DNA of 64,000 nt from DASQFI01 sp035633215 (GTDB lineage Bacteria > Acidobacteriota > Vicinamibacteria > Vicinamibacterales > SCN-69-37), in NCBI GenBank assembly GCA_035633215.1, contig DASQFI010000039.1:548532-612531 (forward strand). The letters run 5' to 3'. The position numbers were made by a program, and so were the translations under genes. The notes beneath the pieces were generated by a model. It saw nothing but the letters and a program-made list of their open reading frames with translations. It had not been told where the DNA came from and searched no databases. Of the stretch, positions 1 to 9,400 are shown piece by piece. Positions within the stretch are counted from its first letter, which is position 1; every line of letters starts with the position of its first letter.

Positions 1-2397
1 CAGGCGACGATCGTCCGCGCGCTCGGGAAGTTCGTCGCGCGCGGGCTCGTCTACAAGGGCAAGAAGCCGGTGCACTGGTGCCTGCGCGACCGCACCGCCC
101 TCGCCGAAGCCGAGGTGGAGTACGAGGATCATTCGTCGCCATCCATCTACGTCGAGTTCCCGCTCTCGTCCGAAGACACGTTGCTTCGCACGCGCGTGCC
201 GGCGCTGGCCGGCCGCGACGTCAGCGTCCTGATTTGGACGACGACGCCCTGGACGATTCCGTCGAATCTGGCGATCGCGTTTCATCCGGAAGCGTCATAC
301 GCCGCGTACGACGTGCCTGGCCCGCCGAAGCCTCCTGGCGAAGGCGGCTTGGCCTCCGAAGCCTCGCGCGGAAGGGCCTTGCCCCCCGAAGCCTCTGGCG
401 AAGGGGGGCGTGTGGTCATCCTCGCCGAAGCGCTGGCCGAGGCGGTATCCACCGCCACGGGACGGCCGCTGGGCCGCAAGATCGCGAGCTTCGCCGGTGA
501 GACGCTCGAACGCGTCCAGTTTCGCCATCCGTTCTACGAGCGCGATTCACTCGGGGTGCTCGGCGACTACGTGACGCTCGAGCAGGGCACGGGGGCGGTT
601 CACACGGCACCCGGCCACGGCGCCGACGACTTCGCGACCGGCGTGCGCTATGGCCTCGACATCTACGCGCCGATCGGCGCGGACGGCCGCTTTACCCGCG
701 ACACCGGCATCGTCGGCGGCCTCAAGGTCTTCGAGGCCAATCCCGTCGTCGAAGCGACGCTCGAGGAACGCGGACGATTGTGGTTCCGGACGGAGTTCCG
801 GCACTCGTACCCGCATTGCTGGCGCTGCCACCAGCCGGTCATCTTCCTGGCGACGTCGCAGTGGTTCATCAGCATGGACGGGCTGCGCGAGGCGGCCATC
901 GCGGAAGCCAACGCCGTCAAGTGGATCCCGGAGTGGGGCCGCGAGCGGATGACCGCGATGTTCGTGAACCGGCCGGACTGGTGCATCTCCCGCCAGCGCG
1001 CGTGGGGCGTGCCGATTCCCGCGCTTGCCTGCAAGGCGTGCGGTACCGCCTTGCTCACGCCGGCCATCGTCGAGCGCGCGGCATCGGTCTTTGACGAGCG
1101 AGGCGCCGACGCGTGGTACGAGCTGGACACCGACGCGTTCGTGCCGCCCGGACTCACGTGCGAGTCATGCGGGGGCACCGAGTTCGAGCGCGAGCGCGAC
1201 ATCCTCGACGTCTGGTTCGACTCGGGCTCGAGCCACGAAGCGGTGCTGGCGCCGCGAGCCGATCTCAGCTGGCCGGCCGACGTGTACCTCGAGGGCACCG
1301 ATCAGCACCGCGGCTGGTTTCAGTCGTCCCTGCTCGTCGGCATCGGCACGCGCGACCGCGCGCCGTATCGCTCCGTCATCACCCACGGGTTCGTCGTGGA
1401 CGAACGGGGCGGCAAGATGTCGAAGTCGGTCGGCAACGTCGTCGTGCCGCAGGACGTGATGGCCGGCAGCGGCGCCGAGGTGCTGCGGTTGTGGGTGGCG
1501 ATGACCGACTTCCGCGACGAGGTGCGACTCGGCAAGGAAGTGCTCTCGCGGACCATCGAGGCCTACCGGAAGATCCGCAACACGTTCCGGTACCTCCTCG
1601 CCAACCTGTACGACTTCGAGCCGGCACGCGACACCGCGGCCGACAGCCGGCTGCTCGAAGTCGATCGCTTCGCGCTCTCCGCTTATGCCCGGCTCGCCGA
1701 CACCGTCCGCGACGCCTACGAACGGTACGACTTCCAGACGATCTTCCACGCCGTCAACGAGTTCCTGACCGTCGATCTGAGCGCGTTCTACCTGGATGTC
1801 TCGAAGGACCGGCTCTACACGTTCCCGGCTGATTCGACCGATCGCCGATCGGCGCAAACCGCGCAGTACGTCATCGCCGACGGGCTGACGAGGCTGCTGA
1901 CGCCCATCCTCTCCGTCACCGCCGAAGAGATCTGGGCGCGACTGCCCGGCGCGCGAGAGGAATCGGTCCACATGGCGCTGTTTCCGAAAGAGACGACGCG
2001 GTGGCGGAACGGGGATCTTGAGACCCGGTGGACGAAGCTGCTCGACGTGCGCCGGATCGTCTATGCCGCGCTCGAGAACGCTCGCAACGCGAAGCTGATC
2101 GGCGCGTCGCTCACGGCACACGTGGCGCTTGCGGCCTCAGGCGAGACCTATGAGCTGCTGAAGCGGCACGAAGCCGACCTCCCTATGCTGTTCATCGTCT
2201 CATCGGCCAGCGTCGAGCGCCGGGACGCGGCCGGCCCCGGCACCGACGTCCAGGTCGAGGTCGCGCGGGCCGCCGGCGACAAGTGTCCACGGTGCTGGCG
2301 ATTCGTCAGCGATGCCATTCCGGACGGCGACCTGGCCGGTCTCTGCGCCCGTTGCGTCGCCGCGTTGGGAGGAAATCCCGTTGCTGCCACCCGCTGA
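1..2397 (+). CDS. ileS: Isoleucyl-tRNA synthetase, C-terminal part (5' truncated by window edge)
   Basis: Class I aminoacyl-tRNA synthetase charging tRNA-Ile in the cytoplasm. The frame is open from base 1, so the N-terminus and the HIGH signature lie outside the window; about 798 residues remain. Seen: the rest of the CP1 editing domain, the KMSKS loop at bases 1414-1428, the anticodon-binding helical domain, and a C-terminal zinc knuckle (CPRC from base 2284, CARC from base 2344) typical of bacterial IleRS. The editing domain carries an extra Pro/Gly/Glu-rich stretch of roughly 27 residues encoded by a three-unit palindromic repeat (321-408); ordinary IleRS lacks it. The stop lies inside the start of lspA, giving the common ileS-lspA order. 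Identity is certain from the motifs; only activity with the insert is open. Confidence 0.97.
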   Translation, partial: QATIVRALGKFVARGLVYKGKKPVHWCLRDRTALAEAEVEYEDHSSPSIYVEFPLSSEDTLLRTRVPALAGRDVSVLIWTTTPWTIPSNLAIAFHPEASYAAYDVPGPPKPPGEGGLASEASRGRALPPEASGEGGRVVILAEALAEAVSTATGRPLGRKIASFAGETLERVQFRHPFYERDSLGVLGDYVTLEQGTGAVHTAPGHGADDFATGVRYGLDIYAPIGADGRFTRDTGIVGGLKVFEANPVVEATLEERGRLWFRTEFRHSYPHCWRCHQPVIFLATSQWFISMDGLREAAIAEANAVKWIPEWGRERMTAMFVNRPDWCISRQRAWGVPIPALACKACGTALLTPAIVERAASVFDERGADAWYELDTDAFVPPGLTCESCGGTEFERERDILDVWFDSGSSHEAVLAPRADLSWPADVYLEGTDQHRGWFQSSLLVGIGTRDRAPYRSVITHGFVVDERGGKMSKSVGNVVVPQDVMAGSGAEVLRLWVAMTDFRDEVRLGKEVLSRTIEAYRKIRNTFRYLLANLYDFEPARDTAADSRLLEVDRFALSAYARLADTVRDAYERYDFQTIFHAVNEFLTVDLSAFYLDVSKDRLYTFPADSTDRRSAQTAQYVIADGLTRLLTPILSVTAEEIWARLPGAREESVHMALFPKETTRWRNGDLETRWTKLLDVRRIVYAALENARNAKLIGASLTAHVALAASGETYELLKRHEADLPMLFIVSSASVERRDAAGPGTDVQVEVARAAGDKCPRCWRFVSDAIPDGDLAGLCARCVAALGGNPVAATR
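321..408. repeat. Three-unit REP-like element inserted in frame in ileS
   Basis: Three 27-base units lie at 321-347, 352-378 and 382-408. They are separated by 3-4 bases containing TTG. Each unit has a GAAGCCTC core followed by a CGAAGG-like half, and the outer arms are complementary (CCCCCC/GGGGGG in the third unit), so each can fold as a hairpin. The whole stays in frame and adds Pro/Gly/Glu-rich residues to the editing domain. The look is that of a short intergenic repeat family that landed in a gene. No other full copy was seen in this window. Confidence 0.75.
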
Positions 2398-2968
2398 CGA
2401 TCTTCCCGCCGCGACGTCGCCGGCCTCGTTGGGCCAGGCCCCCGAAGCGGCGAGCGTGCCCCAGCCTGCGCCCGTGGCAAAATTCCGGCTGTACTGGTGG
2501 GTGACGCTCGTCGTCATCGCCGCCGACCAGCTCACCAAGGCGATCGTGCGCGCGATGCTCGCGCCGTATGAGAGCGTGACGGTCATCCCGGGGCTGATCG
2601 ACCTCACGCACGTGCTCAACACCGGTGTCGCCTTTGGTCTGCTCAACGAGCTGGATCTTCCCTTCAAGAACGTCGTCACGACGGTTCTCGCTACGATGGC
2701 CCTCGGCGGGATTGCCTACTACGCCCGCCACGTGCGCCTCGAAGAACGGCTCGCCAGGTTGGGCCTGTCGTTGATTCTCGGCGGCGCGGTCGGCAATCTC
2801 GCGGATCGGCTGATGGCCGGACGCGTGATCGACTTCGTGGACATCTACTGGCAGGGATGGCATTTCTGGGCATTCAACGTCGCCGACGCGTCGATCTCGA
2901 TCGGCGCCGTACTCGTGTTCGTCGAACTGCTGCTGGTGAACCGACAACATGCACCCCATTCTGTTTGA
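2381..2968 (+). CDS. lspA: Lipoprotein signal peptidase (signal peptidase II)
   Basis: Inner-membrane aspartic protease that removes the signal peptide from diacylglyceryl-prolipoproteins, acting after Lgt, which is the next gene. Seen: four hydrophobic segments, the family boxes NTGVAFGLL, GGAVGNLADR and NVADASIS, the last two carrying the two catalytic Asp. A TTG start is chosen because GGGAGG lies 8 bases upstream (2367-2372); this gives 195 residues and a 17-base overlap with ileS. In-frame GTG codons at 2456 and 2474 would give a shorter protein starting just before the first membrane segment, closer to the usual family length of about 165. An upstream ATG at 2312 has no such ribosome site. 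Confidence 0.93.
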   Translation: MLPPADDLPAATSPASLGQAPEAASVPQPAPVAKFRLYWWVTLVVIAADQLTKAIVRAMLAPYESVTVIPGLIDLTHVLNTGVAFGLLNELDLPFKNVVTTVLATMALGGIAYYARHVRLEERLARLGLSLILGGAVGNLADRLMAGRVIDFVDIYWQGWHFWAFNVADASISIGAVLVFVELLLVNRQHAPHSV

Positions 2969-3716
2969 GATCGGGAATTGGCCTGTCTACTCGTACGGCG
3001 TGCTGCTGGCGCTTGCCTACCTGGCCGGCCTGCAGCTGGCGGTTGTGCGCGCGCGGCGGCGGCAGATCGACGCGGCCCGGGTCATGGACCTGGGCATCTA
3101 CCTCATCATCGCGGCCCTGATCGGCGCGAAGCTGATGCTGATCGCGGTCGACTTCGACTACTTCCGGAGCCAGCCGCGGGAGCTGCTGTCACTCGTCCGC
3201 GCCGGCGGCGTGTTCTACGGCGGCCTGCTCGCCGCGCTTGGGGTGGGGCTCTGGCTCGTCGGCCGGTACAAGCTGCACGCGTGGACCGTGGCTGATCTGA
3301 TCGCGCCCGGCATCGCGCTCGGCCACGTCGTGGGCCGTCTCGGATGTTTGCTGGCTGGCTGCTGCTACGGCCGCCCGACGGACGTGCCCTGGGCGATCAC
3401 GTTCACGAACCCGGCCGCCGCGACCAACGTCGGCACGCCGCTCAACACGCCGCTGCACCCCACGCAGCTCTACGACGCCGGCGCCGAGCTCGTGATCATG
3501 ATCGTTCTGCTCCTGACGGAGCGCCGCGGCCGGCCATTCGCGGGACGCACGTTCTGGCTCTACATGCTGCTCTACGCCATCTCGCGCTACATCGTCGAGA
3601 TCTACCGGGGCGACGAGCGCGGCATGGTGCTCGGGATGTCGACGTCGCAATTTGTGTCGATCCTGATCGTCCCGCTCAGCATCGTCATGTTGCTGCGGCT
3701 GCGGCGGGCGAAATGA
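2949..3716 (+). CDS. lgt: Prolipoprotein diacylglyceryl transferase
   Basis: Integral inner-membrane enzyme that transfers diacylglycerol from phosphatidylglycerol to the lipobox cysteine, the first step of lipoprotein maturation. 255 residues, normal for the family, with about seven membrane segments. The Lgt signature is present around HVVGRLGCLLAGCCYG, and the C-terminal region has SRYIVEIYRGDERG, with the conserved Arg and Glu. It overlaps lspA by 20 bases, so the two processing enzymes are translationally linked. The TGA stop is formed by the left arm of a palindrome that also recurs at the start of the next gene. Confidence 0.95.
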   Translation: MHPILFEIGNWPVYSYGVLLALAYLAGLQLAVVRARRRQIDAARVMDLGIYLIIAALIGAKLMLIAVDFDYFRSQPRELLSLVRAGGVFYGGLLAALGVGLWLVGRYKLHAWTVADLIAPGIALGHVVGRLGCLLAGCCYGRPTDVPWAITFTNPAAATNVGTPLNTPLHPTQLYDAGAELVIMIVLLLTERRGRPFAGRTFWLYMLLYAISRYIVEIYRGDERGMVLGMSTSQFVSILIVPLSIVMLLRLRRAK

Positions 3717-3772
3717 CCTCGGAGGTCATTTTCGCGCGTCATCGTCGTCGAAAATGACCTCCGAAGTCATTT
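3711..3772. repeat. Pair of near-identical 21-base palindromes across the lgt/rluD junction
   Basis: Copy 1 (3711-3731) has arms AAATGACCTC and GAGGTCATTT around one G, a perfect inverted repeat. Copy 2 (3752-3772) has the same left arm and GAAGTCATTT on the right, one mismatch. They are 20 bases apart. The AAATGA of copy 1 supplies the lgt stop codon, and the ATG of copy 2 is the only plausible start of the downstream gene. Either an operator-like site or a short mobile palindrome. Confidence 0.75.
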
Positions 3773-4710
3773 CGCGGCTCCACGCCGTTGCATCCGCACA
3801 GGACGCCGGCCAACGTCTCGATCACTTTCTCGCCAGACAGCTCCCGCAGCTCTCGCGCTCCCAAATCCAGCGATTGATCCGCGAAGGACGCGTGCAGGTC
3901 GACGGCGCGCGTCCGAAGCCGTCGCTGGTCGTGTGGGACGGCCTCGCCGCCGACGTCTCGGTCCCCGAAGCCCGTCCGCTGGATCTCCAGCCCGAAGCGC
4001 TGCCCTTGTCCATCCTTCACGACGACCCGTCACTCGTCGTCATCGACAAACCCGCGGGCATGGTGGTCCACCCGGCCGCGGGCCATCGCACCGGCACCGT
4101 CGTGCATGCGCTGCTCCATCATGTGGGCGGGCTCAGCGGTGTTGGCGGCAGGGAGCGGCCGGGCATTGTGCATCGACTGGACCGCGGGACGTCGGGCGTG
4201 ATGGTCATCGCGAAAGACGACGCGACACATCGCGCGCTGGCGCAGCAGTTTCACGACCGCCAGATCGAGAAAGAGTATCTGGCGCTCGTCTGGGGCAGGA
4301 TGACGGCGGGGACGACGATCGATCGGCCGATCGGCCGTCATCCGCGGCAGCGACAGAAGATGTCAACGAGGTCCCGACGCGGGCGCGCGGCGCTCTCGAG
4401 CATCATCGACGCGGAGTTTCTGGCGGGCCTCACGCTCGTGCGCGTGGGAATTGCGACCGGGCGGACCCATCAAATTCGCGTGCACCTCGCCGATGCGGGG
4501 CATCCCGTCGCCGGCGACCCGCTCTATGGAGGCGTCCGCCGCCGGCTCCCGGCGAGGCTGGCCGGAGTTGCCCGGCTCGAGCGCCCGTTCCTGCACGCGG
4601 CACGGTTGACCTTCCTCCACCCCGGCACCGCGCGCCGGATGGCATTCGCAGCGCCGTTGCCCGCCGATCTCGCCGGCGTCCTGGCAACTCTCCGGCGATC
4701 ATCAGCATGA
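3754..4710 (+). CDS. rluD: RluA/RluD-family 23S rRNA pseudouridine synthase
   Basis: Isomerises uridines to pseudouridine in large-subunit rRNA. 318 residues: an N-terminal S4 RNA-binding domain (about residues 20-80, core LSRSQIQRLIREGRVQVDG), then the catalytic domain with GIVHRLDRGTSG (active-site Asp) and the C-terminal RTHQIRVHL box. This layout matches the RluD subgroup rather than RluA, which lacks S4. No Shine-Dalgarno sequence precedes the ATG, which lies inside a palindromic repeat, so the native start may have been altered. The stop overlaps the next start as ATGA. The exact modified positions cannot be read from sequence. Confidence 0.9.
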   Translation: MTSEVISRLHAVASAQDAGQRLDHFLARQLPQLSRSQIQRLIREGRVQVDGARPKPSLVVWDGLAADVSVPEARPLDLQPEALPLSILHDDPSLVVIDKPAGMVVHPAAGHRTGTVVHALLHHVGGLSGVGGRERPGIVHRLDRGTSGVMVIAKDDATHRALAQQFHDRQIEKEYLALVWGRMTAGTTIDRPIGRHPRQRQKMSTRSRRGRAALSSIIDAEFLAGLTLVRVGIATGRTHQIRVHLADAGHPVAGDPLYGGVRRRLPARLAGVARLERPFLHAARLTFLHPGTARRMAFAAPLPADLAGVLATLRRSSA

Positions 4711-5255
4711 CTGCCACAAAGGGACGTCGAGCCAAGCCGCGACTAATCCGTCGGCGGATCCGGTTCCAGGGACGGGTGTTCCGAGTCGAACAGGATCGGG
4801 TCCGCCTGCCGAACGGCCGGACGGCCGTCCTCGACATCGTTCGGCATGGCGGCTCGGTCGTTCTCATCGCTCAGCCCTCTCCTCAATCGGTGGTACTCAT
4901 TCGCCAGTTCCGGTATGCCATCGACAAGTGGATCTGGGAGCTGCCGGCCGGATCCATCGAGTCCGGTGAGACCCCGGGCCGTGCGGCTCGACGTGAGTGC
5001 GAAGAGGAAATCGGCCTCACTCCGCGTCGTATCTCGAGGGCAGGGGCCCTGTATCCAACGCCGGGATTCTGTGACGAAATCATGTTCTTCTACCGATGCA
5101 CGGGCCTGGTGAAGCCCACTCGGCGGGTCAAGGTGGATCCCGACGAGCAAATCGAGCCGCGCGTGTTGTCGTTACGGGAAGCCGGGAGACTGGTGGAGCG
5201 CGGCGAGATAGTCGACATGAAAACCATCCTGGGATTAGGCTTGATACGACCGTGA
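4707..5255 (+). CDS. Nudix hydrolase, ADP-ribose pyrophosphatase-like
   Basis: Hydrolyses a nucleoside diphosphate linked to another moiety; ADP-ribose or an ADP-sugar is the likely substrate by resemblance to the NudF group. 182 residues starting at the ATG that overlaps the rluD stop by four bases. The complete Nudix box GX5EX7REUXEEXGU is visible from GSIESGE to REC-EE-IGL, about residues 90-112, followed by the ALYPTPGFCDE stretch common in ADP-ribose pyrophosphatases. The N-terminus is unusually basic. Position in a housekeeping operon suggests a clean-up role, which is inference. Confidence 0.88.
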   Translation: MTATKGRRAKPRLIRRRIRFQGRVFRVEQDRVRLPNGRTAVLDIVRHGGSVVLIAQPSPQSVVLIRQFRYAIDKWIWELPAGSIESGETPGRAARRECEEEIGLTPRRISRAGALYPTPGFCDEIMFFYRCTGLVKPTRRVKVDPDEQIEPRVLSLREAGRLVERGEIVDMKTILGLGLIRP

Positions 5256-5257
5256 TC

Positions 5258-6436
5258 ATGATTCGGGAAGGATCGGGCCGGGCATCGTGGCGTCCGAAAC
5301 TGACGATGGCCGCAAGGGTGGCCGGCGCAGTGGCGTCGTTGTTCGTCTCGGGTTGCAATCGCGGCGCGCAAAGCGCGAGCCCCGCTCCCGCCGACGGCGG
5401 CCGCGGCCCAGGTGCAGCGGCGGTCGTCGTCAGCACGGCGCCGGTCGTGACGAAGGCGATGGCCGTCAAGGTCCGGAGCGTCGGGAACGTCGAGGCGTCC
5501 TCGACCGTCGAGGTCCGCTCGCAAGTCAGCGGCGAGCTGATGTCCGTGGATTTCGCGGAGGGTCAGGACGTGCGGCAGGGCCAGTTGCTCTTCACGATCG
5601 ACGCGCGGGTGTTCGAGGCGACAGTGCAGCAGGCGGAAGCTGCGCTCGCGCGCGACACGGCGCAGTCCAAGAACCTCGAAGCCCAGCACGCCCGGCTGGG
5701 CAACCTGCTGAAGCAGGGTTTGGTGTCGCAAGCCGACTATGACGCGGCGGCCGCGTCGTCGGCGGCCATGCAGGCGTCGATCGCTGCCGGGAGGGCGGCG
5801 GTCGAGAACGCACGGCTTCAGCGCCAGAACACCCGTATTACGGCGCCGGTGGCCGGGCGCACGGGCGCGCTCCTGGTCCACCGCGGAGCGCTCGTGCGCG
5901 CCAATGACGCCGCGCCGCTCGTCGTCATCAACCGCTTGTCGCCCGCCTTTGTCAGTTTCTCGGTGCCCGCGCGGATGCTGCCGCGGCTGCGCCGGGGAGA
6001 TACGCAGCGCGCGCTGGGCGTGGAGGCCTCGCCGGCCGGCGCCGCCGACGGCGCGTCCACGGGCACGGTGACGTTCATCGACAACGCGGTTGACCCGGCC
6101 ACGGACACGATCCGTCTGAAGGCGACGTTCCCCAACACCGATCGGCGGCTCTGGCCCGGCGCGTTCGTCGATGTGACGCTGCAGCTCTCGGTCGACCAGC
6201 AGGCTAGAGTCATTCCGGCCAAGGCCGTGCAGCCCAGCCAGCAGGGCGAGTTCGTGTTCATCGTGAGACCCGACCAGACGGTTGAAACACGCGCGGTGAA
6301 GGTCGCCTGGACGGAGGGCGATGAAGCCGTGATCGAGACCGGGCTCAGCGCGGGCGAGACGGTCGTCACCGACGGCCAGCTGCGCCTCACGCCGGGCGCC
6401 CGCATCACCGTGAAAGCTGACGACAAACGCCCATGA
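5258..6436 (+). CDS. RND efflux periplasmic adaptor (membrane fusion protein)
   Basis: Periplasmic linker between an inner-membrane RND pump and an outer-membrane channel. 392 residues with an N-terminal lipoprotein-like signal (hydrophobic run ending VSGC), then the lipoyl half-motifs, an alpha-helical hairpin (about residues 110-180), the second lipoyl half containing RITAPVAGRTG, and beta-barrel and membrane-proximal domains. The chosen ATG follows the Nudix stop by two bases; an ATG at 5306 would give a tighter signal peptide. It overlaps the permease gene as ATGA. No outer-membrane factor is encoded nearby. Confidence 0.92.
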   Translation: MIREGSGRASWRPKLTMAARVAGAVASLFVSGCNRGAQSASPAPADGGRGPGAAAVVVSTAPVVTKAMAVKVRSVGNVEASSTVEVRSQVSGELMSVDFAEGQDVRQGQLLFTIDARVFEATVQQAEAALARDTAQSKNLEAQHARLGNLLKQGLVSQADYDAAAASSAAMQASIAAGRAAVENARLQRQNTRITAPVAGRTGALLVHRGALVRANDAAPLVVINRLSPAFVSFSVPARMLPRLRRGDTQRALGVEASPAGAADGASTGTVTFIDNAVDPATDTIRLKATFPNTDRRLWPGAFVDVTLQLSVDQQARVIPAKAVQPSQQGEFVFIVRPDQTVETRAVKVAWTEGDEAVIETGLSAGETVVTDGQLRLTPGARITVKADDKRP

Positions 6437-9400
6437 ACATCTCGGCGCCGTTCATCCGCCGGCCGGTCGCCACCACGCTCATTCAGCTCGCGATCGTCAT
6501 CTTCGGCATCCTCGGATATCGATCGCTGCCGGTCAGCGACCTGCCGACCGTGGACTTCCCCACCCTCCAGGTGGAAGCCAATCTCCCGGGCGCCAACCCC
6601 GAGACGATGGCGGCCGCGGTCGCGACGCCGCTCGAGAAACAGTTCGCGACGATTTCGGGGATCGCGTCGATCAGCTCGAGCAACACGCTCGGCAGCACGT
6701 CGATTACGCTGCAGTTCGATCTCGACCGGGACATCGACGCAGCCGCGCAGGACGTGCAGGGCGCGATCTCCCGCACGTCGCGATCGCTGCCGCCGGACAT
6801 GCCGGCACCACCGTCGCTTCGAAAAGTGAATCCGGCAGACTTTCCGATTCTGTTTCTCGCGCTCAGCTCGCCCACGCTCCCGCTCTCCGAGATTAACGAG
6901 TACGCCGAGATCAACGTCGCGCAGCGGATCTCCACCTTGAAGGGCGTGGCGCAGGTCGGCATCTTCGGCGCGCAGAAATACGCGGTCCGCATCGACGTCG
7001 ACCCGCGCCAGCTCGCGACGCGCGAGATGGACTTCGACCAGCTCGCCTCGGCCGTCGGGCGCGGCAGCGTGAACCGGCCCACGGGCACGCTCTACGGGCC
7101 CGACCGCACGTTCGCCGTCAAGTCCGACGGTCAGCTCAACACCGCGGCTGGGTTCAAGACCCTCGTCGTCGCGTACCGCAACGGCCGTCCGGTCCGGCTC
7201 GAGGAGGTCGCGCGCGTCTACGACGGCGTCGAGAACGACAAGACCGCGAGCTGGTACAACGAGTCGCGGACGATCTACCTGGCCGTGCAGCGGCAGCCGG
7301 GGACGAACACCGTCCAGATCGTCGACGACATTCGCGCGCAGCTGCCGCAGATCCAGGCCCAGCTCCCGGCCTCGCTGCTGCTGGCGGTCCGAAGCGATCG
7401 GTCGCAGTCGATCCGCGAGTCGGTCCACGACATCAAGTTCACGCTGGTGCTGACCGTCGCGCTCGTCGTAATGGTCATCTTCCTGTTCCTGCGCAACATC
7501 TCGGCGACGATCATCCCCAGCCTGGCGCTGCCGGCCTCGATCATCGGCACGTTCGCGGCGATGTCGCAGCTCGGCTTCAGCCTCGACAACATGTCGCTGA
7601 TGGCGCTGACGTTGTCGGTCGGGTTCGTCGTCGACGACGCCATCGTCATGCTCGAGAACATCGTGCGCCACATGGAGCATGGCGAGGACGCGATGACCGC
7701 GGCGCTGAAGGGGTCGAAGGAGATCGCATTCACCATCGTCTCGATGACGGTGTCGCTCGCCGCCGTCTTCATCCCCGTGCTGTTCATGGGAGGTATCGTC
7801 GGCCGGCTGCTGAACGAGTTCGCGGTCACGATCGGCGTCGCGATCCTGGTGTCCGGGTTCGTCTCGCTCACGCTCACGCCGATGCTGGCCGCCCGGTTCC
7901 TGCACCCGCCGCGCGCGGCCTCGCACGGCCGGATGTACATGGCGATCGAGCGCGTGTTCCTCGCCTCACGCGACGCGTACGCCTGGGCGCTGCGGCAGGC
8001 GATGACCCACCACGCGGTGACGATGGGCATCTCGGCGCTGCTGCTCGTCGCGACGATCTACTGCTTCCGCATCATCCCGACCGGCTTCATCCCGAGCCAG
8101 GACACCGGACAGCTGCAGGGCCAGACCGAGATGGCACAGGGCATCGGCTTCGAGTCGCTGACGGCCCACCAGCAGGAGATCATCCGCATCATCCGCGAGG
8201 ATCCGAACGTGCTGTCGGTGACCTCGACGATCGGCGGCGGCGGGGGCGGCGGCGGGAACGCGACGGGCGGGCGCGTGTCGATCGAGCTCAAGCCGCGGGA
8301 GGAGCGGACGCTCTCGGCTGACGAGGTCATCGACGTCCTGCGGCCAAAGCTGGCCGTCGTGCCGGGCGTGCGCGTGTTCCTGCAGAACCCGCCGGTCATC
8401 AACATCGGCAGCCGTCAGGCGCGCGCGCAATACCAGTTCACGCTCCAGACCGGCGACACGGACGACCTCTACGAGTCCGCCCCGAAGCTCGAGGCGAGCT
8501 TGAAGGCCATTCCCGGCATCGTCGACGTCTCGAGCGACCTCCAGCTCACGAACCCGCAGGTGAACGTCACGCTCGACCGCCCGCGCATGGCCGCGCTCGG
8601 GCTGACGGCGGATCAAGTGGAAGGCGCGCTCTTCGGCGCGTTTGGTTCGCGCCAGGTCGCGCAGATCTACGCGCCCAACAACGCCTACCAGGTCATCATG
8701 CGCGTGGCGCCGGAATTCCAGCGCGACGCGTCGGCGCTGTCGATGTTGTACCTCCGCACACCGGACGGACGGCAGGTGCCTGTCTCCAGCGTCACGCGCG
8801 TCGACACCGGCGTCGGGCCGCTGTCCATCAATCACACGGGACAGCTGCCGTCGGTCACGCTCTCGTTCAACCTGCAGCCGGGGACGCCGCTCGGCGACGC
8901 CGTCGGCCGCGTAGAGGACGCCGCGCGCACGGAGCTCCCGGCCACGATCGTTACGAGCTTCCAGGGCACGGCCCAGGCGTTTCAGGATTCGACGCGCGGG
9001 CTCGGCGTCATCCTGATCATGGCCATCTTCGTGATTTACGTGGTTCTGGGGATCCTCTACGAGAGCTTCATCCACCCGCTGACGATTCTCTCGGGCCTGC
9101 CGTCGGCGGGCCTGGGCGCGCTGGCGACGCTGCTGGTCTTCGGCGTCGACCTCAACCTCTACGCCTTCGTCGGCATCATCATGCTGGTCGGCCTCGTGAA
9201 GAAGAACGGCATCATGATGATCGACTTCGCGATCGAGGCCCAGCGTCAGGAAAACAAGGCGCCGGCCGAGGCGATGTACGAAGCCTGCCTCGTCCGCTTC
9301 CGTCCGATCATGATGACGACGATGGCAGCGCTGGTGGGCACGCTGCCGATCGCGCTCGGCTGGGGCGCCGGCGCAGAATCCCGGCGGCCGCTCGGCCTCG

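Noticed and set aside
5818..7926. 702-codon minus-strand open frame opposite the RND genes
   Set aside because: Composition is extremely Arg/Asp-rich and low complexity; the plus strand has complete RND adaptor and permease motifs.
8230..8265. GGC/GGG-rich tract in the RND permease as an inserted repeat
   Set aside because: Encodes a poly-glycine loop often seen in MdtB/MdtC-like pumps; it has no inverted structure.
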